The position numbers were made by a program, and so were the translations under genes. Under the pieces are notes generated by a model, which saw only the letters and a list, made by a program, of their open reading frames with translations, was not told the DNA's origin and did no database searches. From Candidatus Cloacimonas sp. (GTDB lineage: Bacteria > Cloacimonadota > Cloacimonadia > Cloacimonadales > Cloacimonadaceae): 20,317 bases of DNA. Position 1 is the stretch's first letter. Every line of letters begins with the position of its first letter. Positions 1 to 6,994 of the stretch are shown here, one piece after another. The stretch spans positions 1,910 to 22,226 of the forward strand of contig DAONFA010000036.1 in assembly GCA_035403355.1 (NCBI GenBank). Reading direction: 5' to 3'.

Positions 1-236
1 GGGCTTACGCCACCATCGCTATTTTTGTGTCGCCCTAAGGGGCTTTCAGGAATGGTGGAAAAGGATAAAAAAATACCGTAGCTTACACTAAACGAGGGGC
101 TTACGCCACCATCGCTATTTTTGTGTCGCCCTAAGGGGCTTTCAGGAATGGGGAAGAAGGATAAAAAGATACTGTAGCTTACCTTTTACGAGGGGCTTAT
201 GCCGCCGTTCCTATAAAAGTGTTGCCCTACGGGCTT
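1..236. repeat. 96-bp tandem repeat, about 2.5 copies
   Basis: The unit begins gggcttacgccaccatcg and recurs at 1, 97 and 193, an exact 96-bp step. Copies 1 and 2 are nearly identical over the first ~52 bases and differ by scattered substitutions after that. Copy 3 matches more loosely (gggcttatgccgccg) and runs out near 236, where it merges into a longer direct repeat. Each unit carries a small dyad, gccc-taag-gggc. The window starts inside the array, so the true copy number is unknown. The period equals 32 codons; on the minus strand one frame stays open across copy 1, but copy 2 has a stop in that frame and no start or ribosome site is evident, so I do not call a gene. The same head sequence recurs at 2459. 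Confidence 0.9.
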
Positions 237-318
237 TTTTCATTCGGAAGGACGAAGTCCTCGTCGTTCAAGCACAAGAAGAGGTTGACCAGGAAGTCAC
301 CATTGCGATGTTGCCCTA
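193..318. repeat. long direct repeat, left copy
   Basis: About 126 bp here match 2459-2586. The head (193-238) is a diverged copy of the 96-bp repeat unit. The tail from about 236 to 310 is almost identical in both copies, with three substitutions in the 72 bases 239-310. It contains a short dyad, aggac-gaa-gtcct. gccctacgggctttttt (223-239) resembles a small intrinsic terminator reading rightward, but the stem is only 4 bp. The two copies flank the S41 peptidase gene in the same orientation, so the gene sits in a repeat-bounded segment of about 2.27 kb. Confidence 0.85.
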
Positions 319-519
319 TGATCTTTCAAGCATATAGCAAAAGGCGAAGAGTTTGTTCTCCCTTTTTTTTCAAGTGTATCACTTTTCGCTGCCAACTCGT
401 ACCATTTTTTATTGCCATCTACAAATTATATAATGTTTCTAATGTCTTATTGCTCCTTAGCAAAAAAAAACGCTGGCTCGCTTTTTATATCCTATCCTAT
501 TGCTATAAACCTTTATGGG
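319..519. other. gene-free stretch downstream of the peptidase gene
   Basis: This is AT-rich DNA between the left direct repeat and the 3' end of the S41 peptidase gene. It holds two homopolymer runs (eight T near 364, nine A near 462) and no convincing coding frame, RNA or strong dyad. The A-run would read as a U-tract in the peptidase transcript, but the bases in front of it do not form a good stem, so no terminator is called. Confidence 0.5.
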
Positions 520-2061
520 TTAATTGCTTATGTCTTGTAAAACCCTTTCCCATAGCGGATCGGTAGTTGAAAAATGTTCTTCCGGGTTGATAGGGATATT
601 AACATCCGGGTATAAACTGTCAGAGGGATCTCTATGGATATCAGGTCTTTGGAAATATTTTACTGACACGCTGCACATAATACCTGTATTGGGAAGTTTA
701 AATCCTAATCCCTCACCATAAGTGGATGGTTTTCCTCCGGTAGGGCTTCCGTAAACTATAGCCAGTTCGTTATCCTGACAAAGTGTTGCAAACATCACTG
801 CTGAGCTGAATGTGTGGCTTCCTGTTAGCAGGATCAGTTTACCATTATACTTTTTTATTGAATCATAGCTTCCGGCATTGGGATCTATGTCAGCAAGAGT
901 TGGAGGTCTAAGCTTCGGAGATTTACAATCATAGAATACCACGGAATAAGGTAGTTCTGATTCCACAACCTCATAACCAAAGTCCGAAGATAAGGCATTA
1001 TTCATTGAAGTCAGATCCATTCCATAGTGTTTTAGCACCAAATCACTTATCTGCATCTTCCCACCGAAGTAGTAAATAGAATCGGGCAATGCACAAAAAG
1101 AAAGGAGTATATCTCCCATAAGAGAATTGCCACCGCCATTGTTTCTTAAATCAATAACCAGATTATCTATCTCTAAGCTGTCTATAACAGCAAAGGTATC
1201 TTTGAGGAATGATATCCACCCTGAAAATGGAGCATCGGATGTTGCTGCTGTATCTGACATTGCATTGAATTGGAGGTAATATACATTGTTTTCTGGAAGG
1301 GCTTTGCCCCAATAGTTCTCTTTACGAGGAGCAGTAACTCCGATTTTTTGCTGTTCCCAAAGGGAGTGTTTTTCGGCTTCCTTAATGTTGATTTCAAAGG
1401 TAGTTCCATCCTTTTCAAGGATCAGGTGTAAAGCCCCATCTGAACTGTTCAAATTCAATGCTCGTAGATTGGCAGAGTTCCTAAGCAAAAATGAAACTTG
1501 GTCTCGGAACCAGTAGATGTTCTCTCCGGTGGTTAACTGCATAAGCTTCGTCATAAAGGTCTCAGCATCTATGCCATTAATACTGATTACTTTACTACCT
1601 ATCAATTCTTTGAACTCTGTTGAAATCATTTCCACATACCATCCCGATTTATGCCACCACAAGCCAATGGGGTAAGAAAATGAGCTTTGATTGGATAATG
1701 ATGAAACTCTGGTATGTCCATCCAGCAAATTATGGGCAAAAGCTCTTAATTTGGCTTCAAATTGAAGGGTATCCGTTACTGTGGCGAGTTCATCTTTCAA
1801 GGTTGCAGCATTCTGATTAAAGTTAGTAAGCTCTAAGCTAATGCCAGGATGAGAATCAAGAATTACTTTACAGAAGTAATCAAAATCTTCTTGAAATACA
1901 TTTAACCGGGAGTAGGAACCGCAGACATGATCATTGGCATTCAATTCAGAATGGACGGCTGATAAGAAGCATAGACAAATGAAAAAAATAAGTGAGATAT
2001 GGCTTAGCATTGCACGGATTGGACTGCAAATTGAAGAGTTACTCTCGGACTCTTTAAACAT
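520..2061 (-). CDS. exported S41-family (C-terminal processing-type) Ser/Lys peptidase
   Basis: A 513-residue protein of the S41 (tail-specific/CtpA-like) peptidase family, which cleaves proteins with a Ser-Lys dyad, usually outside the cytoplasm. The hydrophobic core SLIFFICLCFLSAV near residues 22-36 is a signal peptide or membrane anchor after an unusually long, polar n-region. A PDZ-like stretch (GSKVISINGID) lies near residues 155-165. The family glycine loop IDLRNNGGG and then TFSSA follow. Ser419 and Lys444 (in PTGGKPS) are 25 residues apart, the spacing of Prc (Ser430/Lys455). The ATG at 2061 is chosen because GGAG lies 6 bases upstream; the next Met (2010) has no ribosome site. It is the only intact gene between the two direct repeats. 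Substrate is unknown. The family call is firm; the exact subfamily is not. Confidence 0.88.
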   Translation of the reverse strand: MFKESESNSSICSPIRAMLSHISLIFFICLCFLSAVHSELNANDHVCGSYSRLNVFQEDFDYFCKVILDSHPGISLELTNFNQNAATLKDELATVTDTLQFEAKLRAFAHNLLDGHTRVSSLSNQSSFSYPIGLWWHKSGWYVEMISTEFKELIGSKVISINGIDAETFMTKLMQLTTGENIYWFRDQVSFLLRNSANLRALNLNSSDGALHLILEKDGTTFEINIKEAEKHSLWEQQKIGVTAPRKENYWGKALPENNVYYLQFNAMSDTAATSDAPFSGWISFLKDTFAVIDSLEIDNLVIDLRNNGGGNSLMGDILLSFCALPDSIYYFGGKMQISDLVLKHYGMDLTSMNNALSSDFGYEVVESELPYSVVFYDCKSPKLRPPTLADIDPNAGSYDSIKKYNGKLILLTGSHTFSSAVMFATLCQDNELAIVYGSPTGGKPSTYGEGLGFKLPNTGIMCSVSVKYFQRPDIHRDPSDSLYPDVNIPINPEEHFSTTDPLWERVLQDISN

Positions 2062-2078
2062 TTATTACTCCATCATTT

Positions 2079-2271
2079 TCAATCAAAATTATCTGCAACT
2101 TCAGCCGGCATTTCAGCAGAAATTTTCGCCAAAATCTCCTTGTAGTAGGTTGAGCGAGCTGACAAGCATTCTAAGCTGTCCATCAACATTCTTGGCTGGC
2201 ATATTCACTTCCGGTAGCGATTTTGGGCTTGGGTTATATCCATTTGGGTGACAATTTACACCTGAAAACAT
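2079..2271 (-). pseudogene. possible frameshifted remnant of a small gene
   Basis: Two minus-strand frames read as protein-like sequence that seems to belong together. One runs from ATG 2271 to a stop at 2113 (52 codons; it includes NMPAKNVDGQLRMLVSSL). The second ends at 2079-2081 and contains YYKEILAKISAEMPAEVADN. A one-base shift near 2140 would join them into a continuous helix-rich C-terminus. There is no clear ribosome site at 2271. The 3' end is 17 bases before the peptidase start. I recognise no family. It could also be a chance reading of noncoding DNA. Confidence 0.25.
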
Positions 2272-2294
2272 TGATATTAATCTATATGAGTTAA

Positions 2295-2435
2295 GTCAAT
2301 ACTTTTTTTATAGAGTGTTTAAATCCCTCCATTTTAAAAGAGGGTCATCATAATATAATAACCGAAGAAGAAGTTAAAGCAACTCTGAAATAGCATTGGG
2401 GTGAGGATAAATTGAAGGAAAAACGATTAGTTTAA
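2295..2435 (+). pseudogene. possible degraded coding remnant with an in-frame stop
   Basis: The plus frame from 2295 gives 32 sense codons with protein-like content (for example ILKEGHHNIITEEEVKATLK), then TAG at 2391-2393, then 13 more codons (HWGEDKLKEKRLV) to TAA at 2433. A TAA also lies just before it at 2292. The reading suggests the tail of a decayed gene in which a CAG or AAG became TAG. There is no start codon with a ribosome site and I recognise no family. It sits between the peptidase's upstream region and the right direct repeat. Confidence 0.22.
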
Positions 2436-2458
2436 TTGAATAACATTATTTTCCCGAG

Positions 2459-2586
2459 GGGCTTACGCCACCATCGCTATTTTTGTGTCGCCCTAAGGGG
2501 GCTTTTTCATTCGGAAGGACGAAGTCCTCGTTGTTCAAGCACAAGAAGAGGTTGACCAGGAGGTTACCATTGCGATGTCGCCCTTA
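2459..2586. repeat. long direct repeat, right copy
   Basis: This is the second copy of the 193-318 repeat, in the same orientation. Its first ~47 bases match the canonical 96-bp unit better than the left copy does (gggcttacgccaccatcg, then tcgccctaaggggg). From 2506 to 2577 it is identical to 239-310 except at three positions. ACCAT at 2470 is followed by ACCAT at 2566, again a 96-bp step, so the tail may itself derive from the array. gccctaagggggcttttt (2491-2507) resembles a weak intrinsic terminator. The copy ends about 100 bases before the large regulator gene. Confidence 0.85.
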
Positions 2587-2626
2587 GCGGCAAAAAAAAG
2601 GGGGACATCAGAATTACACTTTTTGC

Positions 2627-2641
2627 TTGACAGGTTGTCAA
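2627..2641. promoter_or_regulatory. perfect inverted repeat, possible operator upstream of the large regulator
   Basis: TTGACA-GGT-TGTCAA is a perfect 6-bp inverted repeat with a 3-base spacer, 51 bases before the chosen start of the regulator gene. Its left arm is also a consensus -35 hexamer, but no good -10 box lies 16-18 bases downstream. It may be an operator or part of a promoter. This is inferred from position and symmetry only. Confidence 0.35.
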
Positions 2642-2691
2642 CTCTATTTACAGGTGCATTGTAAACAAAATCTCCAAGAGGTATGAAAAAA

Positions 2692-5600
2692 ATGGCAGAA
2701 AACATAACCCGGCAGCTGGACGCCTATATAATGAATAAAATAGCGCTTTCCAGGGCAAGGGGTTACTTAAATGACAATGCAAAGAGTCATTTAATTGAGA
2801 TAGTAGGCAAATCGGGTTCCGGAAAAAGTCATTTTGTTCAGCCCTTAATGGAAAGTGTGGCAGATATTTATGCCAGGAAGATCTATTTTTCTCCTCATCC
2901 TCTTGTGTTAAATCATTTTTCTGAGCTTATTCAAGTGATTACAGAGGTGACGGAAGAAGACCTCTATGGTTATTATCAGGAATTTCGGGATAATATAAAC
3001 TCGGTAAACAAATACGATTTCTTCTTTTATATTACGGAGCGTTTGAACGGGATGGAACTGTTTCAACCATTTCTATTGGTGATTGATGATAGTGATGTTC
3101 TGGATAATTATACGCGTGATTATTTACAATATCTGGTTCAATATTTACCGGATGCGGGAATCCAAATTGTGGTCTTCTCGCAAAAGCGGTTATTTCCTTT
3201 TTCCGAAGTAGATAATATTCCCTCTTTAGGGGTAGATGATTGTCAAACTCTTTTACAATTGACCTTTCCGGAGAAGAATTTTGCGGGTAGCAGTGAAAGC
3301 GAAATCTTTCAGAAAATAACTTCCGGTAACCTGATGATTATAGAAAAGGTTTTGCGGGAGATGAAGGAGCAAAAGCCGAAGGGGAAATTCAATTTAAGTC
3401 CTTACCTGGAAAAGACCTTTGATGCGGAACAGATTTATTATGAGACCCTGGAAGCATTAACTGCCTCGCAGAAAGAAATCTTGGCAGCGATGTATATTTT
3501 AGATGGTTTTAGCATTGCAGATTTAGCCAAGGCATTGGATAAGCCCAAAAATTTTAAAGCCGATTTGGCTTATTTAACTGATACCGGTTTAATTTCCAAT
3601 CAGGAGAAGGGATGTTCGCTGCAAAAGAAAAAGGCATTTTCAGAATGGTTGAAAAATAACTGGAACACGGCTAATGGCGATTTATATAATCAGCTGCTGG
3701 ATTTTCTGCAAAAGGACAAGAATAAATATCCCCAGATTTTAGTTTCCTTGCAGATCCTGAATAAAAAATACACTGCAGCTCTTTTTGCCAAAGTGAGTTC
3801 CGGACTTTCCTTAATAAACGATTCTGAAAGCGTGCTGAAACTGGAAGAATATATTTTAAGCCATACCAAATCCCCTGCCGGCAGATTAGCCAGCACGCAA
3901 AAAATTGCCGATGCCTATTCTGCCTTAAACCAGAAGGATAAAGCGATAGATCATTATCGGCAGGCATTGCATATTTCTACGGAAAACAATATTCCTGCAG
4001 AGCAAATTGTTTATAAACTTGCCAATGACCTTTATGCGGTTAATTCTTCTGCGTTTGCTTTGGAAATTATCAAGCAATATTCTCCCGCCACGATAGACCC
4101 TTACTGGAAGGTGAAAATCCTTTTGCTGAAAGCAGATGTTCAAGCAGAGAGCGAACTATTCAATGAGGCATTTCAGACCCTGGATTTAGCCGGACATTCT
4201 TCTAATAGCATTACTAATCAGCAACAACGACACAGTGTTCAAGCCGAGGCAAAAAAAATACGCGGTAAAATACATTATTACATCAATGAATGGGAGCAGG
4301 CGGAAGAGGTTTTCAACGAAGCGGAAACGCTATATTCTCTTGCCAAAGACCATAGCGGTTTGGCTGCCATATACAACAATTTGGGCGTTCTGTATATGTG
4401 TCAGGGCTTTTGGGAAAAGAGTGAAACCTATTTTCTGAAGAGTTTGGAGCTGGAAAAGAAATATTATAATTTAAACGGTATTTCTGTTTGTTACAATAAC
4501 CTGGGTGGTTTGATGGATGATAAAGGCGATCCGGCAAAATCTCTATACTACCTGGAAGAAGCGCTTAAAATTCAGAAACTTTTAGTAGAACCCTATAATA
4601 TAACCAATATCTATAATAATATTGGCGTAACTTTAATGGATCACGGTGACTATGACCGTGCTTTAGATGCTTTAAAAAAGTCATTGGATATAGCTAATGA
4701 ATTTGGTTTTCAGCGAAATACGATTGCCTCGCTAAATAACCTGGGTGGCTTATATTTTAAGAAAGGGGATTGGCCAGAATCCATTGCCTACTATGAAAAA
4801 GCAATCAAGCTCTCGCAGGAAAGCGGATTTAATGAAGGGCTTCTGCGCAGTTTCAATAACCTCGGTGAGGTCTATGAAAAACAGGATGAACTGAACCTGG
4901 CTTATGATCTTTATATTAAGGGTTTGGAATTGTTACCTGCCGTATCGGATGATTATATAAAGGCAGAACTTTATGGCAACCTGGGTAGCGTTTTTACCAA
5001 ATTGCATAAATTCAAAGAGGCATATCGCTATCTGGTGGAGAGCTTGGATTTCTTTAAAAACATTGCAGCCCGGGATAAAATCATTGAGGGCTATCTGAAA
5101 CAAGCATATTACTTTATCTTAACCCGCAATATTGAAAGTGCGGATTATTATCTGGCGGAAGCCCAAAAACTGGCAACGGAACAAAATCTATCTTATGAAA
5201 CCGGCCGTTCCTATTACCTGCGCGCTTTGCTGGAACGCAAAAATCTGGAAGCAGCCAAAAATTATCTGAATGAAGCAATCCGTCTTTTTGTAGAAGCAGG
5301 CAATAACTATGAGCTATCCTTAGCCAATTATGAACTTGCCGGTGTGCTTTTAGATATGGAAGAATGGGAACAGGCACTGGAGATTTTGAAAAATAACCGC
5401 AAGATAATTGAAAAATACGGCTCTATCAAGTTACTGGAACAAAACGACATCCTGATGCAAAAAATATCCCGGGAGTATTCTTCCCAAATGGAAGAAGTGA
5501 AGTTTGAAGAAAACCTGTTGAATCAGTTCTATGAAATAACCCAAAACCTGAATACCATAACCGATTTGGATGTGCTGATTGAACAATCTCTAACCAGTTT

Positions 5601-6978
5601 AGTGGAAATTGCCAATGCCGATGGAGGAATGCTTTTGTTGCATCCCAATCCCAGTTTACCCGATGCCTGGGAATATAGGATTTATAAAAACTTTTCGCCC
5701 GATGATAAATATCACGACCAGTTTCAGAATATTTGCTACGAAGTGTTTCAGAACAATAAACTGAAAAACATCAAGCAACCGCACTTCGCACCCAGTTACA
5801 ATAACATTTTGGCAATACCTCTATCCATCCGAAAAAATACTTTAGGGGTGGTTCTTCTTTTCTGTAAAAGCGGTTCCAAATATTTTTCTGAACGCATTAT
5901 CAACCTGCTATCCGCACTGGCAAATCAAATTATCGTTATTATAGAAAATATTCTCAGCGCTAATCTGGAAAAGAGCCATAATATTATCCGCGAACAGCTT
6001 AGCTCCAATAATATCTATGCCAATATCATCGGAAAAAGCCCCGAAATGATGAAGATATTTGAGATTATTGAAAAGGTGAAAGATACCCCTACAACCGTGC
6101 TTTTAGAAGGTCCCAGCGGAACCGGTAAAGAATTGATAGCGCGTGCCTTACACTATAGCAGCAACAGAAGAAATAAGGCATTTGTAGCTCAATATTGCGG
6201 TGCCCTGCCCGAGACCTTACTGGAAAGCGAACTTTTTGGTCATGTGAAGGGTTCTTTTACTGGAGCTGCTTATGATAAAAAGGGATTATTTGAAGTAGCC
6301 GACGGCGGAACTTTTTTCCTGGATGAAATTGCCGATATCAGTCAATCCACTCAATCCAAACTGTTGCGGTTTTTGCAGGAAGGTGAAATTAAAAGGGTGG
6401 GAGCTACAAAAACAGAGAGAGTTGATGTCCGGGTTGTTTGTGCCACTAACACACCGTTGATGGAAAGGGTAAAAAGAGGAGATTTTAGATTAGACCTTTA
6501 TTACCGCTTAAATGTTATCCGCATTGATGTGCCCCCCTTGAAAAACAGAACTGGCGATATTCCTCTCTTGGCAATTCATTTTCTGGATAAATACAATAAA
6601 AAGATGAATAAAAATGTTCCCGGCTTTACTACTGAAGCTATGAAGGTTTTGGAGCAATACGATTGGCCTGGAAATGTGCGTCAACTGGAAAACGAAATTG
6701 AGAGAGCTGTAACTTTGGCGGAAGCCAATACATTTATTAAACCCAGCGATTTCAGCGAAGAAGTTTACCGTCATATTGAATACAGTAATACAATTGCTAT
6801 GCTGGCGGGTAAGAAAAACCTGAAAGAAGCCATTGAAGAACTGGAACGCAAATTAATATCCCAATCACTGGAGAAATTTCAATGGAATCAAACCCAGGCA
6901 GCAAAAGAATTGGGTTTATCACGCCAGGGCTTAATTAAAAAAATGCAGCGTTATAACCTCTATAAAGAAGAAGATTAG
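2692..6978 (+). CDS. giant signalling ATPase / sigma-54-dependent transcriptional activator (NTPase-WH-TPR-GAF-AAA+-HTH)
   Basis: About 1,428 residues combining two ATPase modules. The N-terminus is an AAA_16/STAND-like NTPase: Walker A GKSGSGKS (39-46) and Walker B LLVIDD (128-133), then a winged-helix-like segment (~255-325). A TPR array follows (~380-930); from residue 561 the repeats recur every 40 residues with YNNLG-type cores. A GAF domain (~950-1090) precedes a sigma-54 AAA+ domain: Walker A GPSGTGKE (1140-1147), GSFTGA loop (1187-1192) and Walker B FFLDE (D1211/E1212). WPGNVRQLE and a Fis-type HTH (from W1398) close the protein. Such activators remodel sigma-54 RNA polymerase and bind enhancer DNA. 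The signal is unknown; TPR, GAF and the NTPase are candidate sensors. There is no receiver domain or membrane segment. The ATG at 2692 fits AGAGG (10-base spacing) better than ATG 2683 (1 base). Confidence 0.9.
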   Translation: MAENITRQLDAYIMNKIALSRARGYLNDNAKSHLIEIVGKSGSGKSHFVQPLMESVADIYARKIYFSPHPLVLNHFSELIQVITEVTEEDLYGYYQEFRDNINSVNKYDFFFYITERLNGMELFQPFLLVIDDSDVLDNYTRDYLQYLVQYLPDAGIQIVVFSQKRLFPFSEVDNIPSLGVDDCQTLLQLTFPEKNFAGSSESEIFQKITSGNLMIIEKVLREMKEQKPKGKFNLSPYLEKTFDAEQIYYETLEALTASQKEILAAMYILDGFSIADLAKALDKPKNFKADLAYLTDTGLISNQEKGCSLQKKKAFSEWLKNNWNTANGDLYNQLLDFLQKDKNKYPQILVSLQILNKKYTAALFAKVSSGLSLINDSESVLKLEEYILSHTKSPAGRLASTQKIADAYSALNQKDKAIDHYRQALHISTENNIPAEQIVYKLANDLYAVNSSAFALEIIKQYSPATIDPYWKVKILLLKADVQAESELFNEAFQTLDLAGHSSNSITNQQQRHSVQAEAKKIRGKIHYYINEWEQAEEVFNEAETLYSLAKDHSGLAAIYNNLGVLYMCQGFWEKSETYFLKSLELEKKYYNLNGISVCYNNLGGLMDDKGDPAKSLYYLEEALKIQKLLVEPYNITNIYNNIGVTLMDHGDYDRALDALKKSLDIANEFGFQRNTIASLNNLGGLYFKKGDWPESIAYYEKAIKLSQESGFNEGLLRSFNNLGEVYEKQDELNLAYDLYIKGLELLPAVSDDYIKAELYGNLGSVFTKLHKFKEAYRYLVESLDFFKNIAARDKIIEGYLKQAYYFILTRNIESADYYLAEAQKLATEQNLSYETGRSYYLRALLERKNLEAAKNYLNEAIRLFVEAGNNYELSLANYELAGVLLDMEEWEQALEILKNNRKIIEKYGSIKLLEQNDILMQKISREYSSQMEEVKFEENLLNQFYEITQNLNTITDLDVLIEQSLTSLVEIANADGGMLLLHPNPSLPDAWEYRIYKNFSPDDKYHDQFQNICYEVFQNNKLKNIKQPHFAPSYNNILAIPLSIRKNTLGVVLLFCKSGSKYFSERIINLLSALANQIIVIIENILSANLEKSHNIIREQLSSNNIYANIIGKSPEMMKIFEIIEKVKDTPTTVLLEGPSGTGKELIARALHYSSNRRNKAFVAQYCGALPETLLESELFGHVKGSFTGAAYDKKGLFEVADGGTFFLDEIADISQSTQSKLLRFLQEGEIKRVGATKTERVDVRVVCATNTPLMERVKRGDFRLDLYYRLNVIRIDVPPLKNRTGDIPLLAIHFLDKYNKKMNKNVPGFTTEAMKVLEQYDWPGNVRQLENEIERAVTLAEANTFIKPSDFSEEVYRHIEYSNTIAMLAGKKNLKEAIEELERKLISQSLEKFQWNQTQAAKELGLSRQGLIKKMQRYNLYKEED

Positions 6979-6994
6979 AACATAGGGAAATTTG

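Noticed and set aside
440..480. Possible terminator for the peptidase gene at the nine-base A-run
   Set aside because: The GC-rich bases next to the run (cgctggctcgc) do not form a stem of useful length.
219..566. 115-codon plus-strand frame across the left direct repeat
   Set aside because: It has no ribosome site, runs into the 3' end of the peptidase gene on the other strand, and its composition is not protein-like. The silent-change pattern favours a different frame.
1..2600. Insertion sequence or transposon
   Set aside because: No transposase frame, terminal inverted repeat or target duplication was seen; the flanking repeats are direct and look like part of a wider repeat family.
2627..2666. 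Complete sigma-70 promoter upstream of the giant regulator
   Set aside because: TTGACA is perfect, but no -10-like hexamer lies 16-18 bases downstream; only the palindrome is reported.
2586..2691. Sigma-54 promoter for self-activation of the regulator
   Set aside because: No GG-N10-GC element close to the TGGCAC/TTGC consensus was found by eye.
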